Translations under genes and position numbers: made by a program
Source: an uncultured Spirochaetaceae bacterium
Lineage (GTDB): Bacteria; Spirochaetota; Spirochaetia; Sphaerochaetales; Sphaerochaetaceae
Assembly (NCBI GenBank): GCA_944392965.1
Contig: CALXYM010000001.1
Coordinates: 336,901-400,900, forward strand
Direction of reading: 5' to 3'
DNA length: 64,000 bases
Notes under the pieces: generated by a model
What the model saw: only the letters and a program-made list of their open reading frames with translations
What the model was told of the DNA's origin: nothing
Databases searched by the model: none
Shown: piece after piece, positions 34,372 through 43,390 of the stretch
Numbering within the stretch: the stretch's first letter is position 1
How the letters are laid out: every line of letters starts with the position of its first letter

Positions 34372-35949
34372 ATGAAAAAGATAATTTCCATCATGTTGAT
34401 CCTCATTCTCGCAATGGGAATGCTGATTGCAGGAGGCTCCAAGGAAAGTGAGAGCCTTGTTGATGAGAATGGATTGACTACTATTACGTTCTGGTACAAT
34501 CCAGCTATTGTTGAGGCCGGTCCACCACCAGAGGACTGGTTCGTATTTGATGTGATCAGGGAAGAGCTTGGTATCAATCTTGAGCTCACAATGCTGCCTG
34601 CCGATGCGAACGACAGGGATATGAGGATGCTTACGGCTGGGGCTGCGGACAATCTTCCTGACATGATGAGCCTTCGTCGTCCTGTAATGGTTGAACTGCA
34701 GAAGCAGGGGCTTATTGCAGAAGTCGATGATATGTTCGCTTTGATGCCGGACAGGACATCAAAGATGTACAGTGAGGATTCCATTAAATACGCGACCATT
34801 GATGGCCATGTATATGGTTTCGCCCCTTCCACGGGGGATATCAAGAAGAATGAGGGAATCCTTATCCGTAAAGACTGGCTCGATAAGCTCGGTCTTGAGA
34901 TTCCGCACACCCTCGATGAGTACATGAATGTCATGAGGGCATTCACATATGATGATCCCGATGGAAATGGAAAGGATGACACATACGGTTATGGTTGTTT
35001 CATCGAGATCACGAGCTATGAGGAAGGACTTGGAAGGAGACTTGACCCGTTCTTCGGAGCTTTCGGCTGTGCAGGAACATGGGATCTGTCAAAGGAGACT
35101 CCGGGACTCAACATTCATAAGCCAGAGTATTATGATGCCATGCAGTTCATAATCCAGATGTGCAAGGAAGGTGTCATAGATCCAAACTGGATCAGCCAGA
35201 AGAAGGATGATTTCAAAGCAGCTTGGAAGAGTGGCAGGTTCGGTATCATGCGTGAGCAGCACTCTTCTTATGCATCCGAATCGAATTACGCACCATTTGA
35301 CGCTAACTTCCCAGATGGCGAGTGGATTGTCATAGATCCTCCTGTAGGACCGGATGGAAAGTCCGCAGTAGGTGTTTATACGAATGTCAACGATGGTGTT
35401 ATCGCGGTCTCCCAGAGAGCGGCGGATGAGGGAAAGAAGCCGATTATCGCAAAGCTCCTTGAATGGATGGCCGGTCCAGGATACTACATGATCGGATGGG
35501 GAGAGGAGGGTGTCAACTTCATCCTCGACGAGAGAGGCGTTCCTGTCACCGATGGACTTCCAGATCCATCAAAGGGATTCACGAAGAGTGAGATACAGCC
35601 ACTTTTGCAGCTAAAAGGACTTGCCTTCTACTGGGGAGAAGCGGAGCTTGAATCACGCTATCCGACATATACTACGGCAGTCTCAGGAAAGGAGATGTCA
35701 GCTTTGAAGACCCTCAGGGAGATGCAGGCATGTCCTTGGATAAAGCAGGCCGGTGTTGATATCCTGCCTCTTCCTAACGGGGATCTGAAGCGCTATTACG
35801 AACAGTCCCTTGCGGAATTCGTATCTGGCAATAAGGAGCTGACTCCAGAGTCCTGGGCAGCCTTCATAGAACAGTTTGATAAACTCGGAGGAAAGGAATG
35901 GGAAGCCGAGGGTATCAAGGTCGCAGAGGAAAATAATCTTCTTTATTAA
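34372..35949 (+). CDS. Family 1 extracellular solute-binding protein (LipO-like), orphan
   Basis: 525 residues. The signal peptide ends L-I-A before G-G-S-K-E-S-E; no lipobox Cys. The large size and the early I-T-F-W-Y-N-P-A with T-A-G-A-A-D-N-L-P-D-M fit family 1 binding proteins of the LipO/YtcQ type, which serve oligosaccharide or complex-sugar importers. No permease or ATPase gene is nearby, so the membrane part must lie elsewhere. AGGAGGG precedes the ATG, 15 bases after the UROD-like gene. Confidence 0.88.
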   Translation: MKKIISIMLILILAMGMLIAGGSKESESLVDENGLTTITFWYNPAIVEAGPPPEDWFVFDVIREELGINLELTMLPADANDRDMRMLTAGAADNLPDMMSLRRPVMVELQKQGLIAEVDDMFALMPDRTSKMYSEDSIKYATIDGHVYGFAPSTGDIKKNEGILIRKDWLDKLGLEIPHTLDEYMNVMRAFTYDDPDGNGKDDTYGYGCFIEITSYEEGLGRRLDPFFGAFGCAGTWDLSKETPGLNIHKPEYYDAMQFIIQMCKEGVIDPNWISQKKDDFKAAWKSGRFGIMREQHSSYASESNYAPFDANFPDGEWIVIDPPVGPDGKSAVGVYTNVNDGVIAVSQRAADEGKKPIIAKLLEWMAGPGYYMIGWGEEGVNFILDERGVPVTDGLPDPSKGFTKSEIQPLLQLKGLAFYWGEAELESRYPTYTTAVSGKEMSALKTLREMQACPWIKQAGVDILPLPNGDLKRYYEQSLAEFVSGNKELTPESWAAFIEQFDKLGGKEWEAEGIKVAEENNLLY

Positions 35950-35983
35950 GAGGATATAGGAGATCCCGTCCTTGGAGGATAAT

Positions 35984-37285
35984 ATGGATAATGCTTTTGA
36001 ATGGTGGAATGAACATCTTGATGAATACATCGAAACGCTTAGAAATTACGTTTCATTTAAAAGTATTGCCATACCGGGAAAGGACGGGCTTCCCTTCGGC
36101 AGGGACAATCTCGACATGCTTCATTTCATGAGAAATGAGATGGCCGGGCTTGGAATGAGTACGAGGCTCATAAACGATGTCTTTGCGGAAGGGAAGATCG
36201 CGGGAAGTGTTGGAAGGCAGAGTATCGCTGTTGCCTGTCATGGTGATGTCGTCCCTGCAGAGGGGGAATGGGAAAGAGATCCTTTTGAACTCTATCAGAA
36301 AGGAGATCATCTCGTCGGGCGTGGAAGTACTGATAATAAGGGAGCCGGAATAGCGGTTCTCTTCGCATTCCGGTATCTCCTGGAATCGGGATGGAAGCCT
36401 GAGAATGACTTCCTCCTTCGCATCGGATCTGCAGAGGAGATCGGCATGAGCGATGTGGAGATGGCTTTCAGCGGTGAGGAGATGCCGACTCTCACCTTAG
36501 TCCCTGACTCAGGTTTTCCCGTCGCCTATGGTGAGAAATCATCCATAAAAGCAGAGATCTCACTGCCTATTACATCAGATGCGATTCTTTCCATAGAAGG
36601 AGGGGGTAGCGCTTCCGTCATAGATCATGCTGTTGCCGTTTTAAAGGAAGGAGAGTCCGAGTCCTTTGGAAAAGGGCGTCACCCTGCGACCCCGGAGGGG
36701 GGAGAGGATGCTGTTCTTATCCTGATGAACAGGCTCAGGGACATGGGCATAGAGGATGATGCCGTGGACTCTTACATATCTCTGTTTCCGGATTTTTACG
36801 GAACAGGTCTTGGCATTGCTGCCTCTGATGAGGAGTCTGGAAGACTGACGGCCGTGGTCACGCATGTCCACACTGAAGGAAAATCCATCATCTGCACTTT
36901 GAGTATAAGGCTGCCTCTTTGCGTGGACATTGATGGTGTACTGTTAAAACTTGCAACTATCCCCAGGGTAAGAGTTCTCTCTTCAAACAGAGGTTACAGG
37001 GTTGAGCCGGATGCTCTTATAACGGGGCTTAATGATATCGCAAACCGTGTATATGGAACAGATAAACCACCTTATGTGATGGCGGGAGGAACGTACGCGA
37101 GGCTCATGCAGAGGGCGGTTGCGTTTGGCATGGGATCTCCTTCAGGTAATGTCACACCGCCTTTTCCTGCTGGACAGGGACGGGCTCATCAGAGGAACGA
37201 GTCCGTACATATAGAGAGGATGAGGAATGGATTCCTTATCTATGTCGAGGCTCTCAGGTATCTGGATAGGATGATTGGGAAATGA
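35984..37285 (+). CDS. M20 family metallopeptidase (PepV/Sapep-type dipeptidase)
   Basis: 433 residues from the ATG following GGAGG (a TTG at 35972 is in frame but is part of that site). Di-zinc ligands visible: H and D in A-C-H-G-D-V-V-P, D in G-S-T-D-N-K-G, E-E in S-A-E-E-I-G, D in V-P-D-S-G-F-P and the late H in G-R-A-H-Q-R-N-E. PepV-like enzymes cleave dipeptides, including beta-alanyl ones, in the cytosol. ATGA overlap with the next gene points to a joint function: release of an amino acid that CyuA-like protein degrades. Confidence 0.9.
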   Translation: MDNAFEWWNEHLDEYIETLRNYVSFKSIAIPGKDGLPFGRDNLDMLHFMRNEMAGLGMSTRLINDVFAEGKIAGSVGRQSIAVACHGDVVPAEGEWERDPFELYQKGDHLVGRGSTDNKGAGIAVLFAFRYLLESGWKPENDFLLRIGSAEEIGMSDVEMAFSGEEMPTLTLVPDSGFPVAYGEKSSIKAEISLPITSDAILSIEGGGSASVIDHAVAVLKEGESESFGKGRHPATPEGGEDAVLILMNRLRDMGIEDDAVDSYISLFPDFYGTGLGIAASDEESGRLTAVVTHVHTEGKSIICTLSIRLPLCVDIDGVLLKLATIPRVRVLSSNRGYRVEPDALITGLNDIANRVYGTDKPPYVMAGGTYARLMQRAVAFGMGSPSGNVTPPFPAGQGRAHQRNESVHIERMRNGFLIYVEALRYLDRMIGK

Positions 37286-38562
37286 ATGATTTTTATAAAA
37301 TATGTGATGATATCTTACTTGATGAATTGAAACCGGCTCTGGGATGTACTGAGCCTATTGCAATAGCATTGGCATCCGCTACAGCCAGAAAGACGCTTGG
37401 ATGTATGCCTGAACGTATTCTGGTTTCCTGCAGTGGAAACATAGTTAAGAATGTGAAGAGCGTGACCGTGCCGAACTCCGGAGGAATGAAAGGCATAGAG
37501 ACTGCCGCCATCCTCGGAGCGGTAGGGGGTGATCCATCCCTTTCTCTTGAAGTTCTTTCTTCTATTACGGATGCAGATAGGGCAGAGACTCGGCAACTTC
37601 TGGAAAAAGGAATCTGTAGCGTCCACCTTGCAGAAGGTGTTCCTGGATTATACATATCCGTGACTGCAGAAAGTGGGCAGGACAGCGCTACAGCAGCTAT
37701 AAAGGACTGCCATAATGAGATATCTTCTATAACTCTCAATGGCGTATTGCTTGAGAAGAGGGATCTTCATGGAAAGGACGGGCAAGATGATCTGGATGAG
37801 AAGAAGGCATCCCTTTCTGTGGAGAAGATTGTCGACTATGCCATCAATTCCGATCTTTCAGGTGTTTATGCCGTGCTGAAATCACAATGGATCCTCAATG
37901 AGCGGATAGCCAAGGAAGGATTAAGTGACTCGTATGGGGTATCGGTAGGAAAGACGCTCTTAAAACACTATGATAGTTCGGATGTGAGGATAAGGGCGAG
38001 GGCGAAAGCCGCTGCCGGTTCTGATGCCAGAATGTCAGGCTGTCCTCTGCCTGTCGTAATAAACTCAGGCAGCGGAAACCAGGGGCTTACAGTCTCCCTT
38101 CCCGTTGTCGAGTTCGGCCTAGCCTCAGGTAAGAGGGAGGATGAGATAATCAGGGCTCTTGCTGTATCCAATCTCATAGCAATTCATCAGAAGAAGTACA
38201 TAGGACCTCTTTCGGCATATTGTGGAGCCGTCTCTGCCGCGGCAGGGGCTGCTGCGGGAATTGCGTTCCTCTATACCCATGATGTGAATACGATATCTGC
38301 TTCGATTACCAATACCCTTGCTTCCGTTGGTGGAATAGTCTGTGACGGTGCAAAAGCATCCTGTGCCGCGAAGATATCATCGTCTCTTGAGGCAGCGATA
38401 ATGGGTTTTGAACTTGCAGATGAAGAGAAAAAATCATTTCAGGGTGGAGAGGGTCTTGTGAAGGAGAACATCGAGAAAACGATTGAGACGTTTGGAAAGG
38501 TCGGCAAGGATGGGATGCGGGAGACTGATATAGAGATCCTCCATCTCATGCTGGAAGATTAG
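37282..38562 (+). CDS. CyuA/YhaM-type L-cysteine desulfidase family protein
   Basis: 426 residues of the UPF0597 / serine dehydratase alpha-like family. P-A-L-G-C-T-E-P-I-A at 18-27 holds the first cluster Cys (Cys22); further conserved cysteines lie in S-A-Y-C-G-A-V-S-A and V-C-D-G-A-K-A-S-C near the C-terminus. Archaeal and E. coli homologues use an oxygen-labile 4Fe-4S cluster to split cysteine into pyruvate, sulfide and ammonia, and relatives may act on serine. Fits an anaerobe. Its stop overlaps the end of the convergent regulator gene by four bases. Substrate is inferred from family. Confidence 0.85.
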   Translation: MNDFYKICDDILLDELKPALGCTEPIAIALASATARKTLGCMPERILVSCSGNIVKNVKSVTVPNSGGMKGIETAAILGAVGGDPSLSLEVLSSITDADRAETRQLLEKGICSVHLAEGVPGLYISVTAESGQDSATAAIKDCHNEISSITLNGVLLEKRDLHGKDGQDDLDEKKASLSVEKIVDYAINSDLSGVYAVLKSQWILNERIAKEGLSDSYGVSVGKTLLKHYDSSDVRIRARAKAAAGSDARMSGCPLPVVINSGSGNQGLTVSLPVVEFGLASGKREDEIIRALAVSNLIAIHQKKYIGPLSAYCGAVSAAAGAAAGIAFLYTHDVNTISASITNTLASVGGIVCDGAKASCAAKISSSLEAAIMGFELADEEKKSFQGGEGLVKENIEKTIETFGKVGKDGMRETDIEILHLMLED

Positions 38563-39191
38563 GAGAGAAAAGACGTGTCGAATGCGGAGATGTCCTCAGA
38601 GAGCGTTCTTATTGCGCTATCTTTATCTCCGTTTTCGATATGATTAAGAAGTATCCGATGAGATGTTCCCTGACTTGAGAATCCAGGTTTTTTCCATTTG
38701 TTATACTGATATTGTACATAAGCCCTTTTCATCAGGATCATTGAACGGCTGAGAACGGAGACGAGGTAATCATTTCCGTAGCTTTCCATGAGCGCAATGT
38801 GGAAATGGCTGTTCCTGTCCCAATGCTGCTGGATGGCCTCATCCCTTGGATGATCGATATCGAGGATAGCTCTCAGGTGCGTGATGCACTCAGGTGTTAT
38901 CCTTTCAAAGTATTTATCAAGAGCACCGCATTCTATGATCAGTCGTGCCTCCTTCGCATCTTTCACCTCTTTCTCTTTTATCCTGAGCACCTCGTAACCA
39001 TATCGGGGAATGGAGCGGAGAATTCCTTCGTTGCATAGTTCTATCAGGGCCTCTCTTATCGGGGACTTTGAAATCTGATACTTCTCCGTAAGCTCTTTTT
39101 CTGTAAAGGGTCTCTCTGGTATATATTTCCCTTCCAGTATGTCATTGAGCATCGATTTATATATTTTCATTTTGAGCGTAGTATCACACAT
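38559..39191 (-). CDS. GntR family (FadR/FCD type) transcriptional regulator
   Basis: 210 residues from the ATG placed eight bases after AGGAGG; earlier in-frame starts at 39197 and 39221 are too close to or before that site. Winged helix at about 5-70 (F-T-E-K-E-L-T-E-K-Y-Q-I-S-K-S-P-I-R-E-A-L). The helical FCD domain has R-N-S-H-F-H-I-A-L and the later T-S-H-R-I-L-L-N-H-I, His residues that usually bind a metal and a carboxylate ligand. Convergent with the operon 33391-38562, which it may regulate. Confidence 0.87.
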   Translation of the reverse strand: MCDTTLKMKIYKSMLNDILEGKYIPERPFTEKELTEKYQISKSPIREALIELCNEGILRSIPRYGYEVLRIKEKEVKDAKEARLIIECGALDKYFERITPECITHLRAILDIDHPRDEAIQQHWDRNSHFHIALMESYGNDYLVSVLSRSMILMKRAYVQYQYNKWKKPGFSSQGTSHRILLNHIENGDKDSAIRTLSEDISAFDTSFLS

Positions 39192-39318
39192 TTGCATAAC
39201 CTCCTGAATAGAAAAAAGCAACTAAAGGACATTATACCAAAAAGACAGCCGTTTTTCTCCTGCTGTTTTTTCGCAATATGTTAAATATTCGTATTGTTTC
39301 TTTTGATAGTAATTGACT

Positions 39319-39347
39319 TTGATTATCCTCTTTTGTTATTGTATATA
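39319..39347 (+). promoter_or_regulatory. Putative trpB-trpA promoter
   Basis: TTGATT (39319-39324) and TATATA (39342-39347) with a 17-base spacer; transcription would begin near 39354, just at the AGGAGG of the leader ORF. A TTGACT seven bases further upstream is an alternative -35 for a different -10. Confidence 0.45.
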
Positions 39348-39364
39348 GTAACAGGAGGTGTCAG

Positions 39365-39391
39365 ATGCTTCCTCTTTCAAATAGGTGGTGA
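39365..39391 (+). CDS. Eight-residue leader peptide ending in Arg-Trp, before trpB
   Basis: ATG at 39365 follows a strong AGGAGGTG at six bases and reads M-L-P-L-S-N-R-W, then TGA (39389-39391). The start of trpB follows one base later (39393). The AGG-TGG codons of the leader double as the weak AGGTGG ribosome binding site of trpB. A Trp codon as the last sense codon before a biosynthetic trp gene suggests translational control: slow decoding of Trp or slow release could change access to the trpB start. Only one Trp codon is present, so classical attenuation by alternative hairpins is not indicated. Chance cannot be ruled out for so short a frame. Confidence 0.5.
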   Translation: MLPLSNRW

Positions 39392-39392
39392 A

Positions 39393-40574
39393 ATGGGTAC
39401 ACGTTTTGGTGAATATGGTGGAATGTATATTCCTGAGACTCTGATGAATGCCGTTTTAGAGCTTGACGGGGCATATGAGCGGTATAAGGATGATGCGAAG
39501 TTTAAAGAGGAGTTGAGATATCTCCTGAATGAATATGCCTCCCGTCCTTCCCGGCTTTATTATGCTGCGAACATGACGGAGCGTCTTGGAGGTGCGAGGA
39601 TATACCTGAAAAGGGAAGATCTCAATCATACGGGAGCGCATAAGATAAATAATGCACTTGGGCAGGCTCTGCTTGCAAAGAAGATGGGAAAGACTCGTCT
39701 GATTGCAGAAACGGGAGCTGGGCAGCATGGTGTTGCGACTGCGACTGCCGCGGCGCTTTTTGGAATGGAATGTGAGATATTCATGGGTAGGACGGACATG
39801 GAGCGGCAGGCCCTGAATGTATATAGGATGGAGCTCCTGGGGGCAAAGGTCCATGCCGTTGATACTGGAACATCCACGCTTAAGGATGCAGTCAGTGAGA
39901 CATTTCGTGAATGGACAAGGCGTATTTCCGATACCCATTATGTGATCGGATCTGTGATGGGACCGCATCCTTTCCCGACGATGGTAAGGGATTTTCAGGC
40001 TGTGATATCCGCAGAGATCAAGGAACAGATTCTTGCAAAGGAGAACCGTCTTCCTGATGCCGTCATCGCCTGTGTTGGTGGAGGCTCGAACGCCATAGGG
40101 GCTTTCTACCATTTCATCAATGACGAGAGTGTGCGCCTCATCGGATGCGAGGCTGCAGGAAGAGGGATAGATTCAAAAGATACAGCAGCGACGATGGCTA
40201 CGGGAAGACCGGGAATCTTCCATGGAATGAAGAGCATCTTCTGCCAGGATGAGAAGGGGCAGATTGCTCCTGTTTATTCGATATCGGCAGGACTTGACTA
40301 TCCTGGTATCGGTCCTGAGCATGCCTATCTTGCTTCCATAGGGAGGGCAGAGTATATGCCTGTGACCGATGATGAGGCTGTAGAGGCTTTTGAATACCTA
40401 TCTCGTACGGAGGGGATAATTCCTGCGATAGAATCTGCCCATGCTGTTGCATATGCCATTAGGCTCGCACCTACCATGGACAAGGATAGGATCATAGTCA
40501 TAAACATCTCTGGCAGGGGTGATAAGGATACGGCTGCGATTGCCAGATACAGGGGGAGGAACATCTATGAATGA
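39393..40574 (+). CDS. trpB: Tryptophan synthase beta subunit
   Basis: 393 residues from the ATG at 39393 (an open frame upstream to 39294 carries hydrophobic noise). This is the main-type TrpB1: [10 protein letters not shown] with the PLP lysine at 84, A-E-T-G-A-G-Q-H-G with catalytic Glu106, and the PLP phosphate loop G-G-G-S-N-A-I-G. Condenses indole with serine to tryptophan in the cytosol, with TrpA as partner. Overlaps trpA by eight bases. The other trp genes are not in the window. Confidence 0.96.
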   Translation: MGTRFGEYGGMYIPETLMNAVLELDGAYERYKDDAKFKEELRYLLNEYASRPSRLYYAANMTERLGGARIYLKREDLNHTGAHKINNALGQALLAKKMGKTRLIAETGAGQHGVATATAAALFGMECEIFMGRTDMERQALNVYRMELLGAKVHAVDTGTSTLKDAVSETFREWTRRISDTHYVIGSVMGPHPFPTMVRDFQAVISAEIKEQILAKENRLPDAVIACVGGGSNAIGAFYHFINDESVRLIGCEAAGRGIDSKDTAATMATGRPGIFHGMKSIFCQDEKGQIAPVYSISAGLDYPGIGPEHAYLASIGRAEYMPVTDDEAVEAFEYLSRTEGIIPAIESAHAVAYAIRLAPTMDKDRIIVINISGRGDKDTAAIARYRGRNIYE

Positions 40575-41349
40575 TATTGAGAGGGCATTTGAGAATGGAA
40601 AGGCTTTCATCCCTTTCATAACGGTAGGAGACCCGGATATAGAGACAAGCAGGGAGATCATAAAGGTCATGGCAGAAGAGGGAGCAAGCCTCATAGAACT
40701 CGGTATTCCGTTCTCAGATCCGATGGCAGAAGGGAGTGTGATACAGGAGGCGAACTACAGGGGGCTTAGAGCGGGAGTTACTGCCTCCGATGTCTTTTCC
40801 ATGGTGAGAAGTCTTCGAGGAGAAGGAGTGAATGTGCCTCTTGCCATAATGACGTACGCCAATGTCGTATTCTCATATGGGATAGATTCTTTCCTCTCTG
40901 AAATGGAGGATGCAGGCTTTTCTGCTCTCATCCTTCCCGATGTCCCTTATGAGGAGAAAGGGGAGTTTGCAAGTGTAGCCGCTCTTCATAACGTGTCCCT
41001 CATCTCACTCATCGCTCCGACAAGTGACAGCAGAATACGGATGATAGCCTCAGAGGCCACGGGATTTATATATGCCGTCTCTTCCCTTGGCGTGACAGGG
41101 GTCAGAAGCAGTTTCTCCTCCAATATCGGGGAGATGGTTAAAACCGTGAGAAGCGTCCGTCCTGATATTCCTGTTGCCATAGGTTTTGGAATTGCAGATG
41201 CCGCTTCCGCTAGAAAGATGGCAGAACTTTCCGATGGTGTGATAATAGGTTCTGCAATCGTAAAGATCATTGCAAAATATGGAAAGGAGGCTGCGCCCTA
41301 TGTCAGGAGATTTGTAAAAGAGATTGTCGAAGCTATCCGGGGTTTTTGA
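40567..41349 (+). CDS. trpA: Tryptophan synthase alpha subunit
   Basis: 260 residues from the ATG after GGGGGAGGA; an earlier in-frame start at 40519 lies well inside trpB. Cleaves indole-3-glycerol phosphate to indole and glyceraldehyde 3-phosphate. Catalytic Glu44 is in [10 protein letters not shown]; the second acid position is Glu55 (A-E-G-S) instead of the Asp60 of enteric TrpA, a conservative change. The phosphate loop G-S-A-I-V-K is at the end. Serves here as the reference for the three TrpA-like proteins elsewhere in the window. Confidence 0.94.
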   Translation: MNDIERAFENGKAFIPFITVGDPDIETSREIIKVMAEEGASLIELGIPFSDPMAEGSVIQEANYRGLRAGVTASDVFSMVRSLRGEGVNVPLAIMTYANVVFSYGIDSFLSEMEDAGFSALILPDVPYEEKGEFASVAALHNVSLISLIAPTSDSRIRMIASEATGFIYAVSSLGVTGVRSSFSSNIGEMVKTVRSVRPDIPVAIGFGIADAASARKMAELSDGVIIGSAIVKIIAKYGKEAAPYVRRFVKEIVEAIRGF

Positions 41350-41370
41350 AATTCATTTCAGAAATATTTG

Positions 41371-41440
41371 TTTACAACTTGACCCTTGTAGGGGACAATT
41401 CCTTGTATAGGAAATTAATTATAAGGTCGAAATTAATTTC
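41371..41440 (+). promoter_or_regulatory. Promoter region and palindromic operator candidate of the SorC operon
   Basis: TTTACA (41371-41376) with GACAAT (41394-41399) gives a 17-base-spaced promoter. Downstream, GAAATTAATT is repeated at 41411 and 41429, 18 bases apart, and the second copy extends to the perfect palindrome GAAATTAATTTC (41429-41440) just before the ribosome binding site. Position and symmetry fit binding by the SorC regulator. Confidence 0.45.
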
Positions 41441-41452
41441 AAAGGAGTTTCC

Positions 41453-42400
41453 ATGGGTGTACTGGATAATACTAAATACATCTTCAAAGTATGCGAGTTG
41501 TATTATCGTGATGGTCTCAGTCAGAAGGAGATCTCCGCAGAGCTTGGTATTTCCAGGCCCCAAGTGTCGAGGATTATTGCAATTGCGAATGAACGCAATC
41601 TCGTCACCGTTCGTTTTAATTATCCGAACTCCTTTGAAGCGCACTACCAGGATCTGATCAAGGCTGAATATGGTGTTGATGCTATTGTATTTGATCTGGG
41701 AAACGCCTCGGGGGATGCGGAACTCAGACTTCTTGCCGGTAAATGTGCAGATTATCTTGCAATAGAGATCAAGGATGGCTACAGGGTAGGCATCATGTCC
41801 AGCAGGACTGTCAAATACATCGCTGACAATATCCCTGTGACGAAGAAGCATGGATTTGAATATGTTCCCCTCTGTGGTGGTTATTCTGGCAACGGTATTG
41901 ATTGGTATGCCAACGTAATTGCGCAAGAGATGGCATCGAAATCAAATGGTAGATACTACGTATTCACTGCTCCTAATTTTGCCAAGAATGAGGATGCGAA
42001 GAATGTTTTCGTAGCCGAACCCAGCGTGAGGCAGGTTCTGGATCTTATCCCCACCTGCGACATATGTCTCGTAGGAATAGGAAATATTGATGCCACGTCC
42101 ACGGGAAGTCTTGCCAGCGGACTTACGAAGGAGGATCTTGAGGCTCTCAGCAGCATGAATGCCGTTTCCAGCATCTGTTCCTCTTATCTGGATGCGGATG
42201 GCAATGTCCTGCGTACAAGCCTCAGTGACAGGATGATAGGCGCATCCATTAAGGATATTCAGAATTCAAAGGTTTTCGGCATCGCGTGCGGTGTTGAGAA
42301 GACGGAGGCTATAAAAGCCGTCCTTAAGGGGGGTGTGATAGACGTCATCATCACATCTTTGGAGACGGCTAAGAATATAATCGGGAAATCAATGGTTTAG
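41453..42400 (+). CDS. SorC/DeoR-type sugar-binding transcriptional regulator
   Basis: 315 residues. HTH at about 18-45 (G-L-S-Q-K-E-I-S-A-E-L-G-I-S-R-P-Q-V-S-R). The large C-terminal domain has the SorC family marks V-G-I-M-S-S-R-T-V near 107 and L-V-G-I-G-N-I near 205; this domain binds a phosphorylated sugar. LsrR and DeoR of Bacillus belong here. First gene of an operon with a ribose-type importer, TrpA-like protein and FGGY kinase; the inducer is presumably the kinase product. SD AAAGGAG. Confidence 0.9.
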   Translation: MGVLDNTKYIFKVCELYYRDGLSQKEISAELGISRPQVSRIIAIANERNLVTVRFNYPNSFEAHYQDLIKAEYGVDAIVFDLGNASGDAELRLLAGKCADYLAIEIKDGYRVGIMSSRTVKYIADNIPVTKKHGFEYVPLCGGYSGNGIDWYANVIAQEMASKSNGRYYVFTAPNFAKNEDAKNVFVAEPSVRQVLDLIPTCDICLVGIGNIDATSTGSLASGLTKEDLEALSSMNAVSSICSSYLDADGNVLRTSLSDRMIGASIKDIQNSKVFGIACGVEKTEAIKAVLKGGVIDVIITSLETAKNIIGKSMV

Positions 42401-42420
42401 CCATTTAAAGGAGGAAATGA

Positions 42421-43338
42421 ATGAAAAAGGTTCTGATTCTATTAATCTGCTTGCTTTCCCTGAGCGGAATTGTATTCGCTAACGGATCAGCTGAGTCCGG
42501 GGAGAAAACGGTTGCGATATGTACTCCATACATGTCCTCTGTGACGACGAAGCAGGATGTGGACATTCTTAGCGCGGAATTTGAGGCTGCGGGAATAAAC
42601 GTTTCCGTATTCGATTCTGCAAATGATTTAAGCCGACTTGCATCTGATATTGAGACGGCCACCATCTCTGCCGTGGATGCGATCGTTATCGTAAGTGTCG
42701 ATCCCAATCTCGTCGCGACACAGATTCAGGAGGCAGCAGACGCAGGTATACCTATCTTCGGAGTGGATGCGGGATACATGGATTGCATGCAGATGAATGC
42801 AACCAGCGATAACTATCAGATGGGCGTTCAGATGTGTGAATATCTCTTTGGCTTAATGGGTAATGAGGGCAAATTCTTCCATATCACGCACCGTCCGCAG
42901 CCGAGTGTCGTACAGAGAACTCTGGCCATGGTTGATGAACTTCCTAAATATCCTGATGTCGAGATGATTGCTGAATACCATTGTGATGTTCCAAACCAGA
43001 TCAACAATGCGAAGGACATCGTTGAGAACATCCTTACTGCATATCCTGAGAAGGGAAGTTTTGATGCGATTTTCTGTGCATGGGATGAGCCTGCGATTGG
43101 AGCGACTCAGGCTCTTATGGAAGCTGGAAGAGATGAGGTGATCGTTGTCGGTGTTGATGGTAATGAACAGGCCGTGCAGCTTATCAATCAGGGCACGAAC
43201 TTCAAAGCCACTCTGGCACAGGATTTTGATGGAATGTCACGCCTTTGTGCTCAGGAGGTCATAAAACTTCTTAATGGAGAGGAGGCATTGAGCGGTAACC
43301 AGTATGTACCAGCGCTCTTGATTACGGCGGAAGCATGA
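42421..43338 (+). CDS. Ribose-type sugar-binding protein (Peripla_BP_4)
   Basis: 305 residues with signal peptide ending V-F-A before N-G-S-A-E-S-G; no lipobox. A two-lobe sugar-binding fold is indicated by D-A-I-V-I-V-S-V-D-P near 81, G-V-D-A-G-Y-M-D near 115 and F-C-A-W-D-E-P-A-I-G near 219. Relatives bind ribose, galactose, xylose, AI-2 or polyols. It is 20 bases after the regulator gene and followed by a hairpin before the ATPase gene. Confidence 0.9.
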   Translation: MKKVLILLICLLSLSGIVFANGSAESGEKTVAICTPYMSSVTTKQDVDILSAEFEAAGINVSVFDSANDLSRLASDIETATISAVDAIVIVSVDPNLVATQIQEAADAGIPIFGVDAGYMDCMQMNATSDNYQMGVQMCEYLFGLMGNEGKFFHITHRPQPSVVQRTLAMVDELPKYPDVEMIAEYHCDVPNQINNAKDIVENILTAYPEKGSFDAIFCAWDEPAIGATQALMEAGRDEVIVVGVDGNEQAVQLINQGTNFKATLAQDFDGMSRLCAQEVIKLLNGEEALSGNQYVPALLITAEA

Positions 43339-43347
43339 TTTTCGTTA

Positions 43348-43377
43348 ATCCGGTGCCCCTTGATGGGGCATCTGGAT
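43348..43377 (+). terminator. Intercistronic hairpin downstream of the sugar-binding protein gene
   Basis: The stem ATCC-GGTGCCCC / GGGGCATC-(T)-GGAT folds with one bulge and one G-T pair around a five-base loop (43360-43364). It stands 14 bases before the ATPase start codon, equivalent to the hairpins at 5230 and 15145. Confidence 0.6.
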
Positions 43378-43390
43378 TTATGGAGGACTT

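Noticed and set aside
39222..39392. T-box or trp attenuator upstream of trpB
   Set aside because: No T-box core sequence, no terminator hairpin with T run and too little room; only the short Trp-ending leader ORF is supported.
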